DNA from: an uncultured Clostridia bacterium
Lineage (GTDB): Bacteria; Bacillota; Clostridia; Christensenellales; Borkfalkiaceae
NCBI GenBank assembly: GCA_944354265.1
Contig: CALVPX010000013.1
Span: 1 to 37,901 of the forward strand
Length of the DNA stretch: 37,901 nucleotides
Direction of reading: 5' to 3'
A program made the position numbers and the translations under genes. This document shows, one piece after another, positions 1 to 7,513 of this stretch (position 1 is its first letter; each line of letters begins with the position of its first letter). The notes beneath the pieces were generated by a model. That model was not told the DNA's origin. It saw nothing but the letters and a program-made list of their open reading frames with translations, and searched no databases.

Positions 1-40
1 GTCGGAGGTTTTTATTTGCAACGCTTCCGCTTTTTTACTG

Positions 41-67
41 ACCACACGCTCAGCGTGTGGTTTTCGT
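41..67 (+). terminator. Hairpin terminator of a gene left of the window
   Basis: A perfect inverted repeat (ACCACACGCT / AGCGTGTGGT, positions 41-50 and 52-61) is followed by a short T-rich run. It fits a Rho-independent terminator for a plus-strand gene that ends before the window; no coding region is visible in bases 1-40. Confidence 0.5.
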
Positions 68-72
68 TATAC

Positions 73-107
73 AAAAAGGCGCGCCGCGATATTTAATCGC
101 GGCGCGC
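73..107 (-). terminator. Intrinsic terminator of the 122-1606 gene
   Basis: A 12-bp GC-rich stem (GCGCGCCGCGAT with its complement, 79-90 and 96-107) is followed on the minus strand by a run of five U. It lies 15 bases past the stop codon of the minus-strand gene and is a textbook Rho-independent terminator. Confidence 0.8.
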
Positions 108-121
108 TTAAATTTTTATAT

Positions 122-1606
122 TTAATTGAGTTTGCGTATCTTGCGCTTGATGGGGAAGAGCCAAAAGATGGATACTATCCACAGGAGCGCAAGGCATATG
201 CCCGAAACTATGCCCGAGCCGCCGAACGACAGTCCGAGGGAGGTGACGAGCGAATAGGCCTGAGCCGCAGAGGCGGGAAGCAGTCCGCCGACAAGTCCCG
301 TAAGCGAAACTGCGAGCGTGGGAACGAGCACGAGAAGTATGCAGGGCAGCCAACAAAAGGCCTTGACATACCACATGGTGAAGCGCTTGTTTTTGCAGAA
401 TATCTTGATGAAGGCGAGAATTGCCAAAATTATCCAAAGAACGGAGGTCAGCCCTATCATGACCGCGGCGACCGCAAACAATATGGTGCCTATTATAGTA
501 GCGGTTGAATCGGGAATTTCATTTATAAATCCGCCGAGCAATTCGTTGGGGTCGGCCTGAGTTATGTCCTCCTGCATGTCTGACATCACGCCTACCGTTG
601 CAACACGCAAACGGAGAGAGGCGGGCGACTGCATATCGCCGGCATTGCCTGAACGGAGCGAGACTATAATCCCGGCAATTTCGTCGAGATCTTCCACCCT
701 TTCAAGCTGCTCAACGAGCGACTCCATGCCCTCCTGACCGCGCAGCATATCTATAATTTCTTCAAGGTCCTCCGCCGTCTCAACGGCCTCGAGGCGGGCG
801 ATAATTTCGTCCAAATCGACGGCAGTTCCGTCGGTATTTTCGCCATCTTCGCCGGTGATTGCGCCGAGGTCTATGCCGTACTTGTCGGCGATGGTCTGAA
901 TGGCCTTGGTGTAGGAGAAGGTGCCGTCCTCCTGCCTGCCGGCTTCGATTGCCTCGTCGTAGTACTGCATAATGGTCTCTTTATCCTCTGCGGTGAGGTC
1001 ATAGCCGAGGTCGGCGGCAATGTCGTCGGCGGCGGTGCTGAACTGTTCGCGCGCCTCCTCAAAGTTGCCTGCGCTTATCGCTTCGGTGACGGCCGCAACC
1101 TGCTCGGTATCTATCTCTTCGAGCTGATCGATGCCGATCGCCTCTTCAAGCTCATCCTGAGCCGCCTGAGCCACCATATATACGGTCAGGCGGGGGAGCA
1201 TCTGTTCGAAGATTAAATCGACAGTGCCCTCGAGCTCTGCGGCGTTGGCAGCTATGTAGTCGCGCACGGACTGAGCCGCGGGCACGGGGCCGAGCAACAA
1301 TGCGTCCTTGGGCGACAGCTTTATGGAAATATCGGCATTTACGTCGCGCGCGATATACCTTACGGTGTCGAGCGTTTCGGCCATCTCCTCATCGCCGCTC
1401 TCCGAATTTTCATCGATATAGTTGACGACAGAGGTGACATTTTCACCCGTGACGGTTAACTTTACGCTCAGCATGGGCATGACGAGCTGAAATATCGCTG
1501 CGACCAACGCAATGATTACCACCACTATATTGGCAGGGATGAGCATGCGCTGATATTTTTTTCTCTTTGATTGGATATCTTCTACTAAAATATCGTTATC
1601 TGCCAT
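122..1606 (-). CDS. Membrane protein of unknown function
   Basis: I do not recognise this 494-residue protein. One hydrophobic segment lies near the N terminus (about residues 22-46). A long acidic, helix-rich soluble region follows (about 60-355), dense in Glu, Asp and Ala. The C terminus carries about three hydrophobic segments (about 368-395, 405-430 and 455-485) and a basic tail. The expected topology is a large extracytoplasmic domain held between membrane anchors. The ATG start is supported by an AGGAGG ribosome binding site about eight bases upstream. The gene is monocistronic, with its own terminator. The acidic region resembles surface or stalk proteins, but no family motif is evident and no function is proposed. 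Confidence 0.8.
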   Translation of the reverse strand: MADNDILVEDIQSKRKKYQRMLIPANIVVVIIALVAAIFQLVMPMLSVKLTVTGENVTSVVNYIDENSESGDEEMAETLDTVRYIARDVNADISIKLSPKDALLLGPVPAAQSVRDYIAANAAELEGTVDLIFEQMLPRLTVYMVAQAAQDELEEAIGIDQLEEIDTEQVAAVTEAISAGNFEEAREQFSTAADDIAADLGYDLTAEDKETIMQYYDEAIEAGRQEDGTFSYTKAIQTIADKYGIDLGAITGEDGENTDGTAVDLDEIIARLEAVETAEDLEEIIDMLRGQEGMESLVEQLERVEDLDEIAGIIVSLRSGNAGDMQSPASLRLRVATVGVMSDMQEDITQADPNELLGGFINEIPDSTATIIGTILFAVAAVMIGLTSVLWIILAILAFIKIFCKNKRFTMWYVKAFCWLPCILLVLVPTLAVSLTGLVGGLLPASAAQAYSLVTSLGLSFGGSGIVSGICLALLWIVSIFWLFPIKRKIRKLN

Positions 1607-1689
1607 AATAAATTCCTCCTTTTAATTTTCCCATTCATTTTCACCCGTTATTTATATGCGTATGATACCACAAAGGTTAAAGGAAGTCA

Positions 1690-1910
1690 ACAGCTGAAGC
1701 TGTAAAATACGAATGGCATTACATTTTAAATTATCCATCGACCCAAAAATGCAGTTAGATTTCTCGGCAAGCTCGAAATGACGTACTGAACTTTTTGACC
1801 GCTCTTCATTGTCATTTCGACCGAAGTGAGAAGGCAAAGCCGACGAACGAAGCGGAGAAATCCCCCAAACGAAGTTGAGACTGCGTTCACGCAGATTTCT
1901 CCAAATTATA
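1690..1910. repeat. R1 family remnants (TGTCATTTCGA-type)
   Basis: Two pieces of the R1 family stand head to tail. 1690-1783 matches the right half of the 140-bp repeats at 24262 and 24849, including GTTAGATTTCTCGGC and CTCGAAATGAC. 1814-1910 is a left half, beginning GTCATTTCGACC and containing GAGAAATCCCCC. The second piece runs directly into an R2 copy. Copies at 3684 and 34919 show the same R1-to-R2 junction. Confidence 0.75.
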
Positions 1911-2048
1911 GGCTCCCTTGTGTAAAGGGAGCTGTCACAGGCGAGCTTGCGAGACTGTGACTGAGGGATTGTAACCATATTTCATTAACTACGGCGGCTC
2001 CGCCGCTTACAATCCCCCCTTATCCCCCCTTTACACAAGGGGGGCTCC
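1911..2048. repeat. R2 family repeat, copy a
   Basis: The copy begins GGCTCCCTTGTGTAAAGGG and ends with the near complement CCCTTTACACAAGGGGGGC, so the ends form an inverted repeat. Two internal hairpins lie between: GTCACAG/CTGTGAC and GGCGG/CCGCC. Full relatives lie at 3791, 7286, 18463 and 35013, with half copies at 30633, 33517 and 37802. The arms of the internal hairpins differ between copies. Confidence 0.8.
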
Positions 2049-2056
2049 GATATTTT

Positions 2057-2098
2057 ATTGCGATGCAATGGCTTCGGCCAAGCCACCACTTTTGTTAA
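2057..2098 (-). repeat. R4 remnant (stem I only) at the GH43 stop codon
   Basis: Read on the minus strand, this starts GTTAACAAAAGTGGTGG, identical to the beginning of the full R4 copy at 30425. It then jumps straight to R2 flanking sequence, so the rest of R4 appears deleted. The TAA stop codon of the GH43 gene lies inside the TTAAC that opens the element, as it also does for the gene ending at 30428. Confidence 0.65.
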
Positions 2099-3519
2099 CT
2101 CATCTCAAAACTCAAAATATCAATCGCGCCGTCGCCTTCGAAGGTGAAATAGAGGGCGAATTTTTCGTGCGGGGTCTTGAAGGGCGCGGAGAAGGTCTGC
2201 CATCCGACGGACGAGAGAATGTTGATTTTAGCTAAATCGTTGAGACCGTCGGACACGACTATATGTCCGCGCGCAGAGCCGCGGATGGTGATTGAAATTG
2301 AGGTTGCGCCCTCGGGCGAGAAGTACTTATAGCCGCAGGTGGCACCCCGCCTGAAGTTGGCTATGTGCTGATAGGCCTCCACTTCGCCGTCCTCGCCGTC
2401 CTGAGTTATGTAGGGGTGGATGCCGCGGAAGGGAACTTCGCCGCGCATGGTGCCCGAACGGCTCTTTAAAACGCACGAAATTGTGGCGGGGTACTTGCCC
2501 TTGCCCGACAAAGGCCCGCCGTTGAGGCCGCAGCTTGTCATCTCCACCTGAGGGATATGGCCGTCGGGCAACACCGTAATCTGTTCGGCGCACGCCTGAC
2601 GGGAGAATGAGCGGCGGTTGGTGTGGCGGTGGTAAAAGACGTACCACTTGCCGTTGATATATTCGATTGACCCGTGATTATTACCTATGTAATTGTTGCA
2701 GTCGGCCTCGTCGGTGATGCCGTTTATGCCGATGTCGCCGTTGGAAATTATGGTGCCGCCGAACTCGAAGGGGCCTTCGGGGTCGTCGGACAGGGCGTAG
2801 CACAGCTCATGGCCGTGGCGGGACGACCATATGAAGCAGTACTTGTCCCTCACCTTTCTTATCGAGGCGGCCTCGAAAAATTCATGCCCTTCAAAGCCCG
2901 TGCCCGCCGAGTTCGAGAAGGAGGGCGCCACCTCTATGGGGTCGCCGAGGACGGTGAGCATGTCGTCGTCGAGGCGGTAGACCCACGCATATGTGTAAGT
3001 TTTGGGCACTTTCATGAGGTGCCTCGGGGGGTAGGGGCAGTAGCCCATGTACAGGTAATTTACTCCTTCGTCGCGCAATACTGCGGGGTCAAACGCGTAG
3101 GGCTCGCCCGCGCGCGAGGACAGAACGTGGCCGTCGCGGAAGTGAACGTGGCCGTGGAACTTGTACTGCCCCGCGGGCGTATCGCACACGGCGACGGAGA
3201 TTACGCTGACAAAGTCGAGCGCGTAAAACAGGTAATACCTGCCGTCGCGGCCGCGGCAGACGTCGGGCGCAAACAGCATGTGCGACCCGTCGGCATTCAT
3301 GGGGTCCTGCTCCTTTTTGTATATAACACCCTCGTAGCGCCAACTCTTCAAATCGTTGACGGGCGCCGACCAACAGACATAGTCGTTCATGCAGAATTTA
3401 TCGCCGCCGAAGCGGTCGTGACTGCCGAAGAGATATACCCTGTCGCCAAAGACGTGCGGCTCGCCGTCGGGGACGTACTCCCACAGCGGCAAAAAGGGAT
3501 TGTACACCTGTTTTTTCAT
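2095..3519 (-). CDS. Glycoside hydrolase family 43 with C-terminal CBM6-like domain
   Basis: This 474-residue protein looks like a GH43 enzyme, a five-bladed beta-propeller that hydrolyses arabinose- or xylose-containing side chains (beta-xylosidase or alpha-L-arabinofuranosidase activity). The N-terminal PDGEPHVFGDRVYLF segment carries the expected catalytic base Asp. FAPDVCRGRDGRYYLFY carries the pKa-modulating Asp, and FFEAASIRKV the likely general-acid Glu. After about residue 330 a beta-sandwich resembling CBM6 follows. There is no signal peptide, so it probably acts on imported oligosaccharides in the cytoplasm. The ATG has a GGAGG site seven bases upstream. No transporter or other glycosidase is adjacent. 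Exact substrate is not predictable from this sequence. Confidence 0.88.
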   Translation of the reverse strand: MKKQVYNPFLPLWEYVPDGEPHVFGDRVYLFGSHDRFGGDKFCMNDYVCWSAPVNDLKSWRYEGVIYKKEQDPMNADGSHMLFAPDVCRGRDGRYYLFYALDFVSVISVAVCDTPAGQYKFHGHVHFRDGHVLSSRAGEPYAFDPAVLRDEGVNYLYMGYCPYPPRHLMKVPKTYTYAWVYRLDDDMLTVLGDPIEVAPSFSNSAGTGFEGHEFFEAASIRKVRDKYCFIWSSRHGHELCYALSDDPEGPFEFGGTIISNGDIGINGITDEADCNNYIGNNHGSIEYINGKWYVFYHRHTNRRSFSRQACAEQITVLPDGHIPQVEMTSCGLNGGPLSGKGKYPATISCVLKSRSGTMRGEVPFRGIHPYITQDGEDGEVEAYQHIANFRRGATCGYKYFSPEGATSISITIRGSARGHIVVSDGLNDLAKINILSSVGWQTFSAPFKTPHEKFALYFTFEGDGAIDILSFEMS

Positions 3520-3557
3520 ATTTTAACCTCCGCAAACGCATTGATAAATACAGTTAT

Positions 3558-3586
3558 ATTATACAACAGTTTTATAAAATCCGCAA
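3558..3586 (-). promoter_or_regulatory. Sigma-A-type promoter of the GH43 gene
   Basis: On the minus strand TTGCGG (3581-3586) and a perfect TATAAT (3558-3563) are separated by 17 bases and point at the GH43 start about 40 bases downstream. Confidence 0.65.
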
Positions 3587-3618
3587 GGGCGCGGGGCATA
3601 TTTTATGCCCCGCGCCCT
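3586..3618. terminator. Strong hairpin upstream of the GH43 promoter
   Basis: A 15-bp perfect stem with a 3-base loop (3586-3600 with 3604-3618) is followed on the plus strand by CTATTTTT. It has the form of a plus-strand terminator, but no plus-strand gene ends here. It abuts the -35 element of the GH43 promoter, so it may insulate that promoter or be left over from a lost gene. Confidence 0.5.
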
Positions 3619-3683
3619 CTATTTTTCGCCGCTGCGTTCGCCCGCATTTCTTTTGCCATTCCGACTGACTCCCCTATCCCCTT

Positions 3684-3785
3684 GTCATCTTGAGCGCCCC
3701 TTGTCATTTCAAGCAAAGGGCGCAGCCCGTAGTCGAGAAATCTCCCAAACGAAGTCAGGACTATGTTAACCCGAGTTTCTCCAAA
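3684..3785. repeat. R1 family repeat, degenerate
   Basis: The stretch contains TTGTCATTTCAAGC and GAGAAATCTCCCAAACGAAG, then GTTTCTCC shortly before an R2 copy. The junction sequence CCAAATTA between R1 and R2 is shared with the copies at 1814 and 34919, so the composite moves or spreads as one unit. Confidence 0.65.
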
Positions 3786-3790
3786 TTACA

Positions 3791-3915
3791 GGCTCCCTTG
3801 TGTAAAGGGAGCTGGCGCGGACGCGCCTGAGGGATTGTTACCTTATTTCATTTACTACGGCGGCTCCGCCGCCTACAATCCCCCCTTTAATCCCCCCTTT
3901 ACACAAGGGGGGCTC
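3791..3915. repeat. R2 family repeat, copy b
   Basis: Same ends as the copy at 1911, but the first internal hairpin is shortened to GGCGCG/CGCGCC. The second internal hairpin GGCGG/CCGCC is kept. It leads into an R4-like tail piece (GCGCCAACGGCGC) and then the R3 hairpin array at 3957. Confidence 0.78.
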
Positions 3916-3956
3916 TGACATTGTTTTGCGCCAACGGCGCATTATTTTACCACAAC

Positions 3957-4055
3957 TTGCCCGTCAGGGACGGGCAAACTTCACAAAAGCCGCATGGCTT
4001 TTAATTCACAGTGCGAAGCGATACTTCACTTTGCGGCCGTGCCGCAAAACTTCAC
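3957..4055 (+). repeat. R3 modular hairpin array 1
   Basis: Four hairpin-like units are each followed by a 7-nt linker. Unit 1 is TTGCCCGTC-AGG-GACGGGCAA, then ACTTCAC at 3978. Unit 2 is AAAAGCC-GCAT-GGCTTTT, then AATTCAC at 4003. Unit 3 is a weak hairpin, then ACTTCAC at 4023. Unit 4 is TTTGCGGC-CGT-GCCGCAAA, then ACTTCAC at 4049. Stems differ completely between units, but the linker is constant. Related arrays lie at 30700 and 32324. Confidence 0.8.
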
Positions 4056-4091
4056 TCACAAAGGAACGCAATGCCTTAAAACCTTTTTACT

Positions 4092-4120
4092 GTATAAATT
4101 AATTCATTCGCGGCAATAAC
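4092..4120 (+). promoter_or_regulatory. Candidate sigma-F promoter of spoIIR
   Basis: GTATA (4092-4096), 15 bases, then GGCAATAAC (4112-4120) resembles the sigma-F pattern GyATA / GGnnAnAnT with one mismatch in the -10. It ends only six bases before the spoIIR ATG. SpoIIR is sigma-F dependent in Bacillus subtilis, which supports the call. Confidence 0.5.
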
Positions 4121-4126
4121 AGTGGC

Positions 4127-4660
4127 ATGAAAAAAATTTGTATAACTTTTTGTGTTTTACTCATCTTAATTGCAACGGTACTGACGGCATACAACTTTTC
4201 GGGCGGGCAGAGCGCGGACAGCCAATACCTGCGCATACATGTGCGGGCCAACGCCAACAGCGACTACGACCAAAGCATTAAATACATTGTGAAGGACGAA
4301 GTTGTGGAATTCATCACCCCGTATGTGGCGCAGTGCACCACAAAGGAGCGCGCCATGCAGGTGATAGGCGGCATAACCGACGGCATTGAGGACGTCTGCG
4401 ACGCCACGCTAAAGAGGCTTGGCGTAAACTACACCGCCCATGCCGAGGTGAGGGAGGAATACTTCCCCACGCGCGTCTACGACGGCACGACTTTAGAGGC
4501 AGGTCAATACGACGCGCTGATAGTTGAACTTGGCGAGGGTGAGGGCGACAATTGGTGGTGCGTGATATATCCCCCGCTCTGCTTCACTTCCGCCACGGCG
4601 GACGTTGAGTACCGCAGCATAATTCAAGACATAATCAATAACTTTTTTAAGCAGAACTGA
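4127..4660 (+). CDS. spoIIR: Stage II sporulation protein R (SpoIIR)
   Basis: SpoIIR is made in the forespore and secreted into the intermembrane space, where it triggers SpoIIGA to process pro-sigma-E in the mother cell. The 177-residue product has an N-terminal membrane or signal segment (residues 3-22). It carries the family core LRIHVRANANSDYDQ (about 35-49) and the hallmark NWWCVIYPPLCF (142-153). Length is close to the family norm. No Shine-Dalgarno sequence precedes the ATG, and a sigma-F-like promoter ends six bases before it, so translation may be leaderless. sleB follows after 45 bases, forming a forespore gene block. Identification is confident. Confidence 0.93.
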   Translation: MKKICITFCVLLILIATVLTAYNFSGGQSADSQYLRIHVRANANSDYDQSIKYIVKDEVVEFITPYVAQCTTKERAMQVIGGITDGIEDVCDATLKRLGVNYTAHAEVREEYFPTRVYDGTTLEAGQYDALIVELGEGEGDNWWCVIYPPLCFTSATADVEYRSIIQDIINNFFKQN

Positions 4661-4705
4661 AGGGCGCAACCGCTCTTTCTGCACACTTTGGAGGAATGAA
4701 TTTAG

Positions 4706-5434
4706 ATGAAAAAAGCACTCAAAGCGGGCATAGCCTTGGCGGCGACGATGGCGTTGTTTGCGGGATATGCCGCGGTCAATTTACAAATGCAGACACAGGC
4801 CTACCCCACTGCCGCGGTGGTTGAAACCGCCGTTTTGAAGCAGGGCTCGACGGGCGGCGAAGTTAAGGAAGTTCAGCGGAGACTCAAGATGTGGGGGTAC
4901 TACTCCGGCGAGGTTGACGGCATTTACGGCAGCAAGACGGTTGAGGCCGTAAAGTACTTCCAACGCAAGAACGGGCTGACCGCTGACGGCGTTGCCGGCA
5001 AGGCCACCTTTGCCGCCCTCGGCATGAACGACAGCGTCAGGGCGCTTGAAGACCAAAGCGGGGGCGCCTCCTCGAACTACACGAGTTCCGATTTGTACCT
5101 CTTGGCAAAATGTATATATGCCGAGGCGCGCGGGGAGAGCTATACAGGTCAGGTGGCCGTGGGCGCGGTGATACTCAACCGCGTGGACAGCCCCGCCTTC
5201 CCCAACACCATTGCCGGCGTAATATACCAAAAGAACGCCTTCACAGCCGTGTCCGACGGGCAGATAAACCTTGAGCCCGACCAAACGGCGCTGAACGCCG
5301 CGAGCGACGCCATGAACGGATGGGACCCCACCTACGGGTGCCTTTACTATTACAACCCCGCCGTTGCGACGAGCAGTTGGATATTCGGCCGCGAAACAGT
5401 TACCGTTATAGGTAAGCATGTATTTGCCATATAG
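4706..5434 (+). CDS. sleB: Spore cortex-lytic enzyme SleB
   Basis: SleB is a lytic transglycosylase stored in the dormant spore that degrades muramic-lactam cortex peptidoglycan during germination. The 242-residue protein has an N-terminal hydrophobic segment (about 8-27). A PG_binding_1 domain spans about 45-106 (GEVKEVQRRLKMWGYYSGEV, then DGIYGSKT). A Hydrolase_2/SleB catalytic domain runs from about 128 to 242, with the expected catalytic Glu in YAEARGE (about residue 140). GGAGG lies 11 bases before the ATG, slightly long but usable. It sits between spoIIR and ypeB, and the sleB-ypeB pair is conserved in spore formers. The last codons precede the ypeB start by only ten bases. Confidence 0.93.
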   Translation: MKKALKAGIALAATMALFAGYAAVNLQMQTQAYPTAAVVETAVLKQGSTGGEVKEVQRRLKMWGYYSGEVDGIYGSKTVEAVKYFQRKNGLTADGVAGKATFAALGMNDSVRALEDQSGGASSNYTSSDLYLLAKCIYAEARGESYTGQVAVGAVILNRVDSPAFPNTIAGVIYQKNAFTAVSDGQINLEPDQTALNAASDAMNGWDPTYGCLYYYNPAVATSSWIFGRETVTVIGKHVFAI

Positions 5435-5444
5435 GAGGAGCGAG

Positions 5445-7217
5445 ATGAGCGAAAAGAAGAAGAATATTTCGAGCGGGGCAAAGAAGGCGCAGAGCCTGAC
5501 CCGCACGGGCAAAGATAGCAACACGGAGCGCGACACGGCGAGCGTGGAGGAACTCTCCAACAACAAACCCGTGAGGGAGAGCGCCGAAAAAAAGAAGGGC
5601 CGGGATAAAAAGAGCGCAGGCACGAAAAACAACTCGCGCAAGCAGGACGGCAGACAGAGGCAGTCTGACCGCCACAAGCGCGCAGAGCTCAGGGAAAAGC
5701 GCAGAATAAAGGCCAAGGAGCTCAAAAACGAGCGCAAGAAGGCGCGCGAGGAGCGCAAAAAGCAGACTCAGGCCGCAAAATTAGAGGCGCGCACCGCCAA
5801 GAGGGAGGCCGCCGCAGCCGAGCGGCAGGCAAAGCGCGAACACCGCCTCAAGGTTCACGCTCAAAAGCGCGCCGAGAAAAAGGAAAAGAGGCACTCCCCC
5901 GGGTTCGGCGGATGGCTTGCTGCGGTAATTTCGCTTGGCGCAACCTCACTCGTACTTGCGACGATAGTCACCTACGGATGGATGAACATGTCGGCCATGC
6001 AGACGGACATGGCGGGCATGCAGACGCAGTCGCTGTACGAACTCAACGCCATAGTTGACAACTTGGACAGTAACCTCTCCAAGGCGAGGGTGGCCACCTC
6101 CCCCGCCGACCGCGCAAGGCTTTTGACCGACATCGCCATCGAGAGCGAAATGGCCGAAGTCGTCTTGGAGCGCATGCCGCTTGAGGGCAACCTTACAAGT
6201 CAGATGACGGCGTTTGTCAACAAGATGGGCGACAGCGCGCAGAACATGCTGTACACCGTTGCCGCAGGGGGCGAGTTGGAAGAGTGGCAGATATCGAGCC
6301 TTGAATATATGTACCGCAACAACGCAAAGCTCAAGAGCGCCCTCAACGAAATTATTGCACAGTCGAACAGGGACGACATGATGAAACTTTTAAGCGGCAA
6401 GGAGAGCATACTCGAGGGAAGTTTTTCGGACATCCAAAACAACGTGATCGAGGAGCCCAAGGGCATATTCGACGGCCCCTTCTCAGAGGGCGCCGAGGAC
6501 ACAAACACCTCCTTCTTTGAAGGGCTTGAGGAGATAAGCACTGCCCGCGCAGAGGAAATTGCGGCGGAGATATTTGCCGACTACAACGTAACCGGAGCCA
6601 AATGCACGGGCGAGGCGGCAAAGGGCGACATGAAATTTTACAATATAACGCTTGAGACCGACGACGGCGAGATGATGGCGCAGCTCTCCAAAAAGGGCGG
6701 CAAGCTTGTGATGTTCGACAGCTACAAGGAGTGCACGGAGCACAATTTTTCAACCGAGCGCTGCGAGGACATTGCCACCGACTTTTTGAAGGCGGTAGGT
6801 TTTGAAAACCTTGAACCCGTGTGGGTGAGCGAAAACGGAACGACTTGCAACATCAACTTCTGCTATATCGAGGACGGTGTGGTCATCTACCCCGACATGG
6901 TAAAAGTAAAGGTGTGCGAGGAGCGCGGCATTGTGACCGGCGCTGAAGCGATGAGCTATGTTCTGAACCATTCGCAGAGGGATATTGCGGGGGCAACGAT
7001 AACAGAGGCGCAGGCGCAGAGCGCTATTGACGGCAGAATAGACGTCACCTCCTCCCGCCTTGCGGTAATTCCCTTAAACGGCGAAGAGAAGCTGTGCTAT
7101 GAATTTGCCGGCACCTTTGACGGCAGCGACTACTTTGTGTACGTCGACGCTCAGACGGGCGACGAAGTGCAGGTTTTGACGGTAGTCGGCACGGCACAGG
7201 GCAGGGCGGTTCTGTAA
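5445..7217 (+). CDS. ypeB: Germination protein YpeB with long basic N-terminal extension
   Basis: YpeB partners SleB in the spore and each stabilises the other. I chose the ATG at 5445 because AGGAGG (5431-5437) lies just upstream; a start at 5418 would overlap sleB and lack a site. The 590-residue product is longer than typical YpeB (about 450). Residues 1-152 form a charged, Lys/Arg/Glu-rich, probably coiled-coil region, followed by one membrane segment (about 154-176). The usual YpeB body and PepSY-like repeats come after that (about 375-580, for example AEEIAAEIFADYNV and CEDIATDFLKAVGF). The extension lies on the forespore cytoplasmic side and may bind DNA, RNA or acidic spore components. 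That role is inference. Confidence 0.9.
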   Translation: MSEKKKNISSGAKKAQSLTRTGKDSNTERDTASVEELSNNKPVRESAEKKKGRDKKSAGTKNNSRKQDGRQRQSDRHKRAELREKRRIKAKELKNERKKAREERKKQTQAAKLEARTAKREAAAAERQAKREHRLKVHAQKRAEKKEKRHSPGFGGWLAAVISLGATSLVLATIVTYGWMNMSAMQTDMAGMQTQSLYELNAIVDNLDSNLSKARVATSPADRARLLTDIAIESEMAEVVLERMPLEGNLTSQMTAFVNKMGDSAQNMLYTVAAGGELEEWQISSLEYMYRNNAKLKSALNEIIAQSNRDDMMKLLSGKESILEGSFSDIQNNVIEEPKGIFDGPFSEGAEDTNTSFFEGLEEISTARAEEIAAEIFADYNVTGAKCTGEAAKGDMKFYNITLETDDGEMMAQLSKKGGKLVMFDSYKECTEHNFSTERCEDIATDFLKAVGFENLEPVWVSENGTTCNINFCYIEDGVVIYPDMVKVKVCEERGIVTGAEAMSYVLNHSQRDIAGATITEAQAQSAIDGRIDVTSSRLAVIPLNGEEKLCYEFAGTFDGSDYFVYVDAQTGDEVQVLTVVGTAQGRAVL

Positions 7218-7285
7218 ATTTAATGGGCTCGCCCGCTGAAGCGGGCGCGCAATCACAATTAAAAGGACTTATTTGCCGTATTATT

Positions 7286-7501
7286 GGCTCCCTTGTGTAA
7301 AGGGAGCCGTCTTGCGGAAGCATCAGCGAGAGCAAGACTGAGGGATTGTTACCTTATTTCATTTACTACGGCGCTTACGCGCCTACAATCCCCCCTTTGA
7401 TCCCCCCTTTACACAAGGGGGGCTTGGAGTGTTGCGTTCGTACCCCTTTACACAAGGGGGCACGGTGGAAGTGCGTTCATCCCCTTTACACAAGGAGAGC
7501 G
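7286..7501. repeat. R2 family repeat, copy c, with two extra half units
   Basis: A full R2 copy (7286-7425) has internal hairpins GTCTTGC/GCAAGAC and GGCGC/GCGCC. It is followed by two extra right-end pieces, CCCCTTTACACAAGGGGGC (about 7443) and CCCCTTTACACAAGGAGAGC (about 7482). The right end has therefore been amplified locally. The whole fills the gap between ypeB and the shared terminator. Confidence 0.78.
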
Positions 7502-7513
7502 ATATTATAGAAC

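Noticed and set aside
2674..3693. Long open frame on the plus strand opposite the GH43 gene
   Set aside because: It is the antisense shadow of a well-supported GH43 coding sequence; its translation is Val/Ala/Arg-rich without recognisable motifs.
3957..4055. Possible CRISPR array
   Set aside because: Spacing is irregular, the constant part is only 7 nt, the variable parts are palindromes and no cas gene is in the window. It is a different kind of array.
4781..5758. Long minus-strand frame across sleB and the start of ypeB
   Set aside because: It overlaps two confidently identified genes on the other strand and has shadow-type composition, with no ribosome binding site.
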